Below, one piece after another: positions 18,469 through 26,715 of a DNA stretch of 64,000 nt; within the stretch, counting starts at the first letter, position 1; the number at the start of each line of letters is the position of its first letter. The notes beneath the pieces were generated by a model. That model saw only the letters and a program-made list of their open reading frames with translations, was not told the DNA's origin and did no database searches. A program made the translations under genes and the position numbers. Source of the DNA: MPNP01 sp965116235. Its GTDB lineage: Bacteria; Pseudomonadota; Alphaproteobacteria; Rhodobacterales; Rhodobacteraceae. The DNA lies in NCBI GenBank assembly GCA_965116235.1, contig OZ220496.1, forward strand, positions 3,162,001 to 3,226,000, written 5' to 3'.

Positions 18469-19239
18469 ATGGGGGATCGATTATCGGGCAAGACTTCATT
18501 GATTACCGGAGCGGCTTCGGGATTCGGGAGAGCCATGGCCCTGAAGTTTGCCGCGGAAGGGTCCAATATAGTCATGGTTGACCTCAATGCCGACGGCATG
18601 AAGGCGACGAAGGGGCTCATTCATGAGGCGAATTCCGATTGCACGGTCGTGTGTCAAACGACTGATGTAAGCAATCATGATGCGGTGCAAGACGGATTGC
18701 AACAGCTCCTGGATCAGGGTCTGGACATTCACATTCTGGTCAATAATGCGGGGTGGAGTCACCCCAACCGACCCATATTGGAAGTGGATGCCAATACCTT
18801 TCGCAGGGTCTACGAGATCAATGTCTTCTCCATTTACAACTACACCCAAGCCATTGTACCCCATTGGCGCAAGCTTGGTGGAGGCATAATGCTGAACATC
18901 AGTTCAACTGCAGGACTGAGACCTCGTCCAGGACTGACCTGGTACAATTCTACCAAGGGTGCGGTCAACATCATGACCAAGTCACTCGGTGTCGAACTGG
19001 CCCCGGACAACATCAGGGTGTGCGGCATTGCTCCGGTCATTGGCAACACGGCCTTGACCGAAACTTTCATGGGTGTTCCCAATACACCTGAGAACAGGAA
19101 GAAATTCCTGAGCAGCATACCCTTGGGGCGTTATTGCGAACCGGAAGATGTGGCCGAAGCCGCTCTGTATTTGGTATCGGATGAGGCCAACTTCATCACG
19201 GGTGTCATACTCGAGGTTGATGGCGGCCGTTGCATTTAA
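18469..19239 (+). CDS. Short-chain dehydrogenase/reductase
   Basis: 256 residues of the classical SDR family. The NAD(P)-binding motif TGAASGFG is at about 11-18, NNAG near 92, the catalytic Ser in ISSTAG and the Tyr-Lys pair in YNSTK near 160. The C-terminal GVILEVDGGRCI is typical. The acidic Asp after the second strand (MVDLNAD) favours NAD over NADP. It follows the ALDH by seven bases and precedes the P450 by fifteen, so it is part of one transcript. The likely role is alcohol-to-ketone or aldehyde interconversion in the same breakdown route; the substrate cannot be read. Confidence 0.9.
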   Translation: MGDRLSGKTSLITGAASGFGRAMALKFAAEGSNIVMVDLNADGMKATKGLIHEANSDCTVVCQTTDVSNHDAVQDGLQQLLDQGLDIHILVNNAGWSHPNRPILEVDANTFRRVYEINVFSIYNYTQAIVPHWRKLGGGIMLNISSTAGLRPRPGLTWYNSTKGAVNIMTKSLGVELAPDNIRVCGIAPVIGNTALTETFMGVPNTPENRKKFLSSIPLGRYCEPEDVAEAALYLVSDEANFITGVILEVDGGRCI

Positions 19240-19254
19240 CCGTGGCCCAGGTCC

Positions 19255-20463
19255 ATGCATAGGTTCTCCCAGTCTCCTCTGGAGAATGACTTCATTCAGA
19301 ACCCTTATCGGTTCTACGAACAGCTCAGGGGTGATGGCGACCTGATTTATTGGGAAGATTACAACTGCATCTTTGCTGTGACGCACCGGGCCGTGAACTA
19401 CTTTCTCAGAGACCGATGCTGGGGAAGAGAGGTTCCCCCTGACAAGCGGTGTTCGTACTCCGACCATCTTGCTCCATTCTTGGAGGTTGAGAAAAATTCT
19501 CTGCTCGAGGTCGACCCGCCCCGTCATACCCAGCTTCGCAAGCTTGTCGCAAAGGCATTTACCACCCGAGGCATCAGCCAGCTGGAGCCCTATATTCACG
19601 AGGTGTCGAACGCGTTGCTCGATTCCTTTGACAGCGACACGGTCAATCTTCAAAAGCTTTACAGCGAAAGACTGCCGGTTCTGGTCATAACAAAACTGTT
19701 GGGAGTCGATAGCAGCATGTCAGACCAGTTGCTGGACTGGTCTCATAAAATGGTTGCCATGTATCAGGCCAATCGCAACCGGCAGAGTGAAATTTTGGCC
19801 GGGCGTGCCGCGTCAGAATTCAGCGATTTCGTCGAAAAAATAATCAAGGAAAAAATTGATACCCCCTCCAACGACCTTATCTCTCGTTTGGCAACATCGG
19901 AAATCGACGGTCAGAAGCTGTCTTTAGGTGAGATGGCATCAACCGTAATCCTGCTCCTCAACGCCGGGCACGAAGCAACGACTTTTGCCTTGGGGAACGG
20001 CATCAACGCTATTGTCAAATTCAACCATCGGCAATCCTGTACAGCTGATGACAGAATCTTGCCCCAACTCGTTGAAGAGATCCTTCGATTTGATCCGCCT
20101 CTGCATATATTTGAGCGCTATGCCAAGGAGGACGTCGACGTTTTTGGACATCAGTTCAAGACGGGGGACATGGTCTGCCTGCTCTTGGCTGCCGCGAACC
20201 GCGATCCGCAAGTGTTTGACAATCCCGATGAGTTCTGTCCCTCACGGGCAAACCCGGGACATGTATCCCTCGGCGCTGGAGTCCATTTCTGTGTCGGAGC
20301 GCCTCTGGCTCGACTGGAAATGAAAGTCGCTCTCAGAACCCTTTTCAGAAGATTTCCTGAACTCGAAATATCGCCAGAGCCTCAATACGCTGATCGTTAC
20401 CATTTTCATGGATTCAACGATCTTTGGGCAAATCTCGACAGCACGGCCCGCCATCCGAATTAA
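19255..20463 (+). CDS. Cytochrome P450
   Basis: 402 residues, a soluble bacterial P450. The oxygen-activating I-helix motif is AGHEATTF near 240, the ExxR pair is in EEILRF near 278, and the haem-ligand Cys is in LGAGVHFCVGAPLAR near 340-352. DPPRHTQLRKLVAKAFT near residue 85 is the usual C-helix region. There is no membrane anchor and no fused reductase or ferredoxin gene beside it, so electrons must come from elsewhere. It is the last gene of the importer-ALDH-SDR operon and probably hydroxylates or demethylates the imported compound. It ends convergent to dprA. Confidence 0.93.
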   Translation: MHRFSQSPLENDFIQNPYRFYEQLRGDGDLIYWEDYNCIFAVTHRAVNYFLRDRCWGREVPPDKRCSYSDHLAPFLEVEKNSLLEVDPPRHTQLRKLVAKAFTTRGISQLEPYIHEVSNALLDSFDSDTVNLQKLYSERLPVLVITKLLGVDSSMSDQLLDWSHKMVAMYQANRNRQSEILAGRAASEFSDFVEKIIKEKIDTPSNDLISRLATSEIDGQKLSLGEMASTVILLLNAGHEATTFALGNGINAIVKFNHRQSCTADDRILPQLVEEILRFDPPLHIFERYAKEDVDVFGHQFKTGDMVCLLLAAANRDPQVFDNPDEFCPSRANPGHVSLGAGVHFCVGAPLARLEMKVALRTLFRRFPELEISPEPQYADRYHFHGFNDLWANLDSTARHPN

Positions 20464-20556
20464 GCCGTGATTTTGTGCCTTCTGCTTTGCATACCCTGCT
20501 GAGAGGGGTAATGACAATTCTCCGGAGCAACTGGTGACCGGACGTTGTCAACCTGC

Positions 20557-21936
20557 TCAAATGCGTTGCCCGTCGCCGAATCGTGATCGATACTGGACGG
20601 GCCTGTGGGTTTTTTCGATATTATCCTCCCGAACACCTCTTTCCAGCCAGCACCTGACCTGTTGAGGGACAAGATCCAACTGCTCCTGAATTTTTCCGAT
20701 GGCCAAGGGGGTTTTGCGAGTGATCTCACCAATTCGACGAAGGAACGCTGTGTAAATATCCAACCCCTCTTTTTCTGTCTGGGGATGCAGATCTGAATCC
20801 GAGTCAAAAATGGTTGGATCATTCAACTTGTATCTTACAGGGTTTACCCTTCGTTGAATCTTGCCTTCCTCGGTAGCTCGCTTGAGCCAAATCCTCATCT
20901 GCTTTTCATGGAGATTGAAACGATTCTTGATCCCGTCACTTTGTATTGGGCCATCTTGAATGATCATTGACAGCAGTTGATTCAGGAAGAGCCGGTAGTA
21001 GTCAGCGTCAAGATCCTGAGATACCAGGAATCCAAGAGAGAGCAGTTCTTTCGGAAGAGTTCTTGCTCCTTTCTCAGACAATTGAATGTTTCCGGATCGG
21101 ATATTTTCCGTGTGTTTGACCCACAAGGGTACCCAATTCTGCTGGAGATTTTCGGTAGCCCCGCTCCAAGTTCCTCCTTTATGCGGCGTACTGCTCACGA
21201 CGATGGCGGTATCAGCAAGGCAATATATATACTTGTTCCTCGCCATCGCATTGCCAATGTTGAACCCCGCCTCAGGGTTAAACGAGCTGATCAGCGCGAG
21301 ATCACCAGAGCGAATTTTCTCGCGATACTTTCTTGATACCCCAGCTTGCAGCAGGCCACTGGCCAAGACACCTATTGACGTGCCGCCATTGTCCAGTGTT
21401 CCAAGCATGGCCATTTCATCAACTCCACGTGCTCCACCCGAAACAATGGAATGACCTTCTTCGGCGGCCTTGCGACCTATATTCCGGGTAAAGTCCAAAT
21501 CCTCCGAACTTGCATTGCGAGACCCAACGACGGCAACCCCTCCTTTGTTCAAAAGTTTCGTGTTGCCATAACCAAATAGAACGGGAGGGGTTCTTGAACC
21601 CAGTCTGGATTTCAGCCTTTCCGGATAGTCTTGATCGGACAGTGTCATCACCCAGAGTCCTGATCTTTGCCATTTGTCAAGCGCAAAGCCGAGGGCACCC
21701 CCTCGGTCCAAAAGACCTTTCAAGCGATCCGGTGTGATCTTGGAATCAGGCCAGGCGTCAAGGATGTCCTCCGGATTGTTCTTTAGCAGATCTGCAGGAG
21801 AAAAATTGTTTTGCTTCAACTGTGTAGACAGCCTTGCCCACTGAGCAACGGCAAGAGGTTTCGGCTGGGAGGTTTCGGACCTTCCCAAGGCTACCGTAAG
21901 AAGCAGTGTTGCGTGAGTTTCAGAACTAAAATTCAT
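20557..21936 (-). CDS. DprA-like DNA-processing protein with extended C-terminus
   Basis: 459 residues. The Rossmann-like DprA domain spans about 110-330, with VAVVGSRNASSEDLDF, HSIVSGGARGVDEMAM, NPEAGFNIGNAMARNKYIY and the TPHKGGTW region. Genuine DprA loads RecA on incoming single-stranded DNA. The roughly 120-residue extension beyond the core has two winged-helix-like segments (QSDGIKNRFNLHEKQMRIWL and QLDLVPQQVRCWLERG). The gene abuts the RecQ-PRTase gene with no spacing, its ATG directly following that stop. DprA-like proteins paired with phosphoribosyltransferases are the antitoxin half of systems such as ShosTA; whether that holds here is inference. Confidence 0.85.
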   Translation of the reverse strand: MNFSSETHATLLLTVALGRSETSQPKPLAVAQWARLSTQLKQNNFSPADLLKNNPEDILDAWPDSKITPDRLKGLLDRGGALGFALDKWQRSGLWVMTLSDQDYPERLKSRLGSRTPPVLFGYGNTKLLNKGGVAVVGSRNASSEDLDFTRNIGRKAAEEGHSIVSGGARGVDEMAMLGTLDNGGTSIGVLASGLLQAGVSRKYREKIRSGDLALISSFNPEAGFNIGNAMARNKYIYCLADTAIVVSSTPHKGGTWSGATENLQQNWVPLWVKHTENIRSGNIQLSEKGARTLPKELLSLGFLVSQDLDADYYRLFLNQLLSMIIQDGPIQSDGIKNRFNLHEKQMRIWLKRATEEGKIQRRVNPVRYKLNDPTIFDSDSDLHPQTEKEGLDIYTAFLRRIGEITRKTPLAIGKIQEQLDLVPQQVRCWLERGVREDNIEKTHRPVQYRSRFGDGQRI

Positions 21937-24018
21937 TTAAACTCCGATCCCCGCAGTCGCCAAAGCCAAGGGCCAAACCGGTCCACTTCCCTTGCGCAGA
22001 AGCAAGGCAGACACTATGGTCAATGTCCAACCTGAATCATATACATCATCGACCAGCAATACTGGTGAATCGGGAAACGGATGTTCAATGGCAAATACAC
22101 CATCCAAATTCTTGCATTGATGAAAACCGTTATGTTGCAGCTTCTGAGGGTCGTTACTTTTTACTTTCTTTACGGTCGACCGAAATGGCAAACCCAGCGC
22201 TTCGGACAGTCGAACAGCATAATTCGGTACAAGATCTGGATTTAACAGAGACGGGATGCATGTCACCCATTTAGGAGTCGGATCTGGTTGCCATCTGTTG
22301 TACATATCTACAGCAGCGTCAACGAGTTCGTCACCAAAATACCCTTGGTTCTTGCCGGCAAGAACCCTCCTCCCCCAACCCGCGTCTCCCCAACGAGATA
22401 GAATCCTGCCCATCTGGGGACGAAGTTCATTGGGAAGATGTCCAGAGAATCCATAAAGGGGTAAAGAATCTCTTGGCACCTTTTTCTTGCACTCAAGTGG
22501 AAATTCGGCCCGTCGAAGAAATCTTTGTACCCGACCTTCAGTGCGCGTGCTGATTTCTTCCGGAACGACCGGTTGGCCAAGGCAGTAACTGCACTTTCCA
22601 CAAGGCTGTCGGCCATCGCCATCCAGTGCATCAACCAAAAACTCCATCAGACAGCCGGAATGGTCCATATACTGCTGGACCTCTTTCCACTCGACTTCAC
22701 GTTTTTGGGCCAACCTTTGTATGCTCTCATGGTCCATGCGATAATCAATTACCGTTCTGTACCACTTGGATTCCAACTTGACCACTGGCGATGGCACCAA
22801 GACTGACAGGTATTTCAGCACCTGATCAATTTGACTCCATCTGAGATTGACGGCGCGACCTAATTCCGAACGGGTCATTCCATCGCTCTCCTCAAGCGCC
22901 TCAATAATTGTTGCAACCCACTTTTCCTGCGGAAACGCGCTTCTTCTGAAATAGTCATGAATTTCTTCATCCTCGTGCCCAGCCATGAGAATTCCAACTG
23001 CGCGGTCGATGCCCCGACCGGCCCGACCGACCTGTTGATAGTATGCAACAATGGAACTTGGTGCCTGAAAATGGACGACAAATCCAAGATCCGGCTTGTC
23101 ATAACCCATGCCAAGGGCAACAGTCGCAACTAGAGCCTTGATTTTGTTGTGAAGCAACTGCTCCTCGAAGTGCTTTCGGTCACCGCTGCTCACGCCGCTG
23201 TGATACGCAACCGCAGATATGCCTTCCTTTCGCAACCAGTTTGCTATCTGTTCAGTATCACGTTTTGTTAGAGCGTAGATGACCCCAGTTCCAGGAAGTG
23301 ATTCAATATTATCGATCAACCAGGCCAGTCTGGATGCCTGCGAGGGCAACCTCAACGTTTGCAAGCCAAGGGACTCACGAACAAGCGTACCTCTCTGAAT
23401 CGTTATATTGCCCAACTGCCTCTGAACATCCTCGGTTACCCTGCGGTTTGCTGTGGCAGTCGTGCCGAGTATCGGCACATTCGCAGGCATTTCCTGCAAG
23501 ATATTTCCGATCCGTTTGTAATCGGGACGAAAATCGTGTCCCCAGTCGGAGATGCAGTGTGCTTCGTCCACAACAAACAGGCCTAGACTGCCGGCTAGCG
23601 GTCGAAGGATATTTTCAATAAAATTCTCGTTGGCCAGTCGCTCAGGTGCAACAAGAATGGCATCAACTTTTCCATCAAGGATTTCCTTCTCCAGATAGGA
23701 CCAGTCATCTATGTTGGATGAGTTGATGGAAAGAGCTCGAACATCATACCGGTTGGCCGTCAGAGTCTGGTTGCGGATCAAGGAAAGAAGTGGCGAAATG
23801 ATCAGGGTCGGGCCGCGTCCACTATTGCGAAGAACTCGTGTGGCAATAAAATAGACCGAACTCTTTCCCCAACCTGTGCGCTGGACGAGAAGTAATCTCT
23901 CTCGTCTATTGACAATGGCGTCGATGGCTTCCCACTGACCCCGGCGAAACTGAGCATCGTGTTTGCCCTCTGCCGCCCTAAGCAGTCGCAAGGCATCAAA
24001 TTGGTCAACCGATCTCAA
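21937..24018 (-). CDS. RecQ-type helicase fused to a phosphoribosyltransferase domain
   Basis: 693 residues. The helicase core has motif I as QRTGWGKSS (46-54, an unusual form with Trp in place of the usual Ser/Ala), the DEAH box at 151-154, ISDWGHDFRPDY, and motif VI YYQQVGRAGRG near 330. A Cys cluster (CLMEF...CGKCSYC, about 465-490) matches the RecQ zinc subdomain. The last 40 residues contain VLLVDDVYDSGWT (from 653), the PRPP-binding signature of type I phosphoribosyltransferases, so the part after about 530 is a PRTase-like domain. The start is TTG at 24018, preceded by AGGAG. It is transcribed first and directly abuts the DprA-like gene. I infer a nucleic-acid surveillance or toxin-antitoxin role. 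Confidence 0.88.
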   Translation of the reverse strand: MRSVDQFDALRLLRAAEGKHDAQFRRGQWEAIDAIVNRRERLLLVQRTGWGKSSVYFIATRVLRNSGRGPTLIISPLLSLIRNQTLTANRYDVRALSINSSNIDDWSYLEKEILDGKVDAILVAPERLANENFIENILRPLAGSLGLFVVDEAHCISDWGHDFRPDYKRIGNILQEMPANVPILGTTATANRRVTEDVQRQLGNITIQRGTLVRESLGLQTLRLPSQASRLAWLIDNIESLPGTGVIYALTKRDTEQIANWLRKEGISAVAYHSGVSSGDRKHFEEQLLHNKIKALVATVALGMGYDKPDLGFVVHFQAPSSIVAYYQQVGRAGRGIDRAVGILMAGHEDEEIHDYFRRSAFPQEKWVATIIEALEESDGMTRSELGRAVNLRWSQIDQVLKYLSVLVPSPVVKLESKWYRTVIDYRMDHESIQRLAQKREVEWKEVQQYMDHSGCLMEFLVDALDGDGRQPCGKCSYCLGQPVVPEEISTRTEGRVQRFLRRAEFPLECKKKVPRDSLPLYGFSGHLPNELRPQMGRILSRWGDAGWGRRVLAGKNQGYFGDELVDAAVDMYNRWQPDPTPKWVTCIPSLLNPDLVPNYAVRLSEALGLPFRSTVKKVKSNDPQKLQHNGFHQCKNLDGVFAIEHPFPDSPVLLVDDVYDSGWTLTIVSALLLRKGSGPVWPLALATAGIGV

Positions 24019-24029
24019 CCTGTCTCCTG

Positions 24030-24150
24030 ATTTTACAACAACTCGACATCTTGCGATTTTTCGTTTGTCTTGTCAATTTCCAAGCCGTGTATTCTGAAAT
24101 TTCGATATCCGTTCAAGCATACTTGCTCCTTTGCATACAATCCCTTCTCC
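24030..24150 (-). repeat. recQ leader, copy A of a dispersed repeat
   Basis: The sequence just upstream of recQ on the minus strand recurs in decayed form at 26128-26210 and 30294-30405. The best conserved block, ATTCTGAAATTTCGATATC (24091-24109), is nearly identical to 30348-30366. This copy sits before an intact gene and is probably its promoter and leader. Confidence 0.6.
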
Positions 24151-24324
24151 AGCGTAGCCGAAGGCACCGGCGATGCAAGCATTGTCTTGAAAATCTGCCA
24201 CACAACTTTCCACTGCATCATGCCAGCGGCTGCGAAGCCTTAAGGGTTTCTTGCCCGCGCATAAGGGGACCTCATTCTATTCTGGGTACGCAGGTCGGGT
24301 GACACCTACGGATCAGGTCCCTTG
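24151..24324. other. Spacer upstream of recQ, nothing recognised
   Basis: The space between the recQ leader and the end of the decayed AAA-ankyrin gene. It contains a GC-rich patch near 24290-24340 but no open frame or RNA that I can support. Confidence 0.35.
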
Positions 24325-26021
24325 GGTCCGGGGCCTACTGTCACCTCATTCAGCAGCCGGCGGCTCTCGCTACCCACAGGCGCCAGATCGCGAGCCGTCT
24401 TCCCGAAGCGGTTGTGCACGTTGGGACTGACCTCCGCCGCCACAGCATCTTGACCGCCTCGGCGCTGTTTCCACGTGCCGCGTGATGCAGGGGCGTCTCG
24501 CCCGTGCTATCTATTGTATGCTCGCTCCTGCCTTTAGCAGACAGGCTAGACTATCCTCGGCATTATCACTTGCAGCGAGGTGCAGGGGCGTACACTGCCA
24601 TTGATCGCCAGCTTCCAACATTGCCCCATGAGCCAGCAGCTCATCGATCATGGCCGGCCAGTTCCCTTGAGCGGCCAGATGCAGGGGTGTGTGCCCCCAA
24701 CCGTCGCGACTATCAACATCGTGATCCTGAAACCATGACTCGACATCGTCGGTGTCGCCGCCCATGGCGATATCATGCAACGGCTTGCCGGTTTGCGCGG
24801 TGACAGAGGAGCGCAAGGACGAAATGGGACATTCATACAGTACCTTGCTGTGTGGCGTGATGATTTCATCAATGAGCCCGCGCCGAAGCATGGCTTCAAA
24901 TTCGGGTGCCGCCATGCCGTTCCATTCTTCTTTCCGCATAACCAAGTGAATGGCGTTTCTAACATGGCTCTCAGATACGGGATCCCGTCCCAGTCGGGCC
25001 ATGAGCAAGCCGGTCAGAGCGGGAACGCCCCGATGTTCACCCAAACGCGTCAGGTAATACACATGCCGTAAACGAACGGCCTGCCTTTGTGCAGCCATGA
25101 CATCAACCTTGCTTAGCAACCCGTCGGCAGTCAGCAAAGCCTCACCGAGAACGACCATGCCGTTCTGCAGGTGCTTGGGCCAGCCCTTGGACCAGCGATA
25201 GAGGGTGCGAGCCCAGATATCCCCATCATCGGCTGTAGCCGTGATGCCGAAATGATGGATGAAACGCTGCACGGCCTGATGCACATCGTCCTGTTTGAGT
25301 GTTGCCAGCCTTCGGGACGCGCGGCCGCCTATGCGGGAAAGTCCGAGTCGTTCAAGCACTTGGCCGCTGTTGGCCAAGCCAGCTAGCACGGGCAGAATCG
25401 GTACGCCGTTGCTGCCCGCTTCCAGATGCTGCAGGACCTAGCTGCCATTCCGTCGGGGCCGCTTGGCACGGTCTGGATTTCGTCAATCATGAGCAAGACC
25501 GCCATATTGAGCGGCAAGGTTGACCCTGTCGTCGTCTCAGGAGCGGGTGCCCGGAACCCAACGCGAAACCCTTCAAGGCCGATCGACTCGATCGAAGCGG
25601 CTATCTTGACTAGCCCCCGGACAAAACGACGCATGCTTGCATTGGGCTGCCTCCTGTCAATGGCAGCGACAGTTTCACGCAGTCGCCTGCCGACATAGGT
25701 AGGCGACAAGGCCTTGGCATCGGCGATCATGACAGGCATGACAAAGGGCGAGTTGTCATTGTCGCCTATCCTCTCCAGACAGCGCTTGCTCAGCGCATCG
25801 AGAAGCGAAGTCTTGCCAATGCCGGGGGCACCCTGGATAAGCTGCATGCGGCCCTTGGCCGGCCAGTCATCTGATTCTTGCGGATCATGCGTTGCGATCG
25901 AGTAAGCGACACGCATGATATCATTCATGACATCGTCGCGCCCGACAAAGAACGGATTGATATGGCGATCATCGAGGTCGATGAAGGTCTGCAACTCCTC
26001 GGGTTTAAAGTGCTGACTCAT
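24325..26021 (-). pseudogene. AAA-type ATPase with C-terminal ankyrin repeats, frameshifted
   Basis: Start at ATG 26021 (MSQHFKPEELQTF). The first part has a P-loop (GAPGIGKTS) and a Walker B (AVLLMIDEIQ). Near 25438 the frame breaks: the upstream frame ends at a TAG about 50 bases on, while VLQHLEAGSNGVPILPVLAG continues in another frame and runs to a stop at 24511. That part carries ankyrin repeats (DGWGHTPLHLAAQGNWP and QCTPLHLAASDNAED). Beyond it, another frame continues STGETPLHHAARGNSAEAV, and a third gives PNVHNRFGKTARDL. At least three frameshifts make this a decayed gene of about 570 residues. ATPase plus ankyrin suggests a sensor or protein-interaction role; no function can be assigned. 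Confidence 0.7.
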
Positions 26022-26127
26022 GCGTTTGACTCTCGGGTTTCTCCATGGCATAGGCAATATTTTCGGTACCTGTCACGATAGGCTTGATCGTCGTGCATAT
26101 CAAGCACCACGCTTCATAAGCGGACTT

Positions 26128-26210
26128 GCAGGGCATCAAATTGGGGAATCAATTTCAACCTGCCGCCTGATTTAAACCGAGCTTCCAAAACTGATTTTTT
26201 TAACCTTGCA
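26128..26210 (-). repeat. Decayed copy B of the recQ 5' end and leader
   Basis: On the minus strand this repeats the recQ ribosome-binding region and first codons: AGG..CAGGTTGA then CCAATTTGATGCC, encoding PQFDALQVR against DQFDALRLLR in the intact gene. The frame then leaves homology. It sits just upstream of the AAA-ankyrin gene start. Confidence 0.6.
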
Positions 26211-26219
26211 AAAATAATT

Positions 26220-26700
26220 ATGGGATGGCGTCCAACTGAGCGGATTTCAGGCGATGCCCGCGCCCCATGATCGCGTCGGAAGGCCGTCATCATGGAACAG
26301 AAGGGATTGCCAGGCCGTACGCCTGCGCCATTCGGCATATCAGGCCAGCATCCCCGGCCGAACATTGGTGCATCCCCGACAAGCCCGTTTCTGATCGGCT
26401 AGCCGTACCTTTCGATCCACGGTTTCAGGCTTCAGACGGCGGGTTCACACGAGGCCGTCGCTTGTCAGGCCGCACGGTCCCATCGGCCTTCATGACTGTA
26501 TCCAGCCGGCCGGGTCGGCATGACATGGACTCTGTTCAAGGTTGCCTCCGCAGTGATGTTCGCGGCCTCTTGATACCCGACAAACCCATCAACCCGTATG
26601 ATGAAGGTCAAGTGCGGTCTCATCTTGTACTGGATCATGACGGGTTCCAGCCGCCGGCCTGCGCCGATGCCGACAACCGGCATCACCACACACCCGACGG
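26220..26700 (-). pseudogene. IS1634-family transposase remnant
   Basis: Two stretches in different frames match the C-terminal half of the transposase at 692-1957: RRLEPVMIQYKMRPHLTF followed by IRVDGFVGYQEA near 26550-26660, and a later piece around 26260-26340 (the AWQSLLFHDDG region). Frames are broken between them. No N-terminal half is present. It ends within 20 bases of the autotransporter 1 stop codon. Confidence 0.65.
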
Positions 26701-26715
26701 CCTTCAGTCTCCCGG

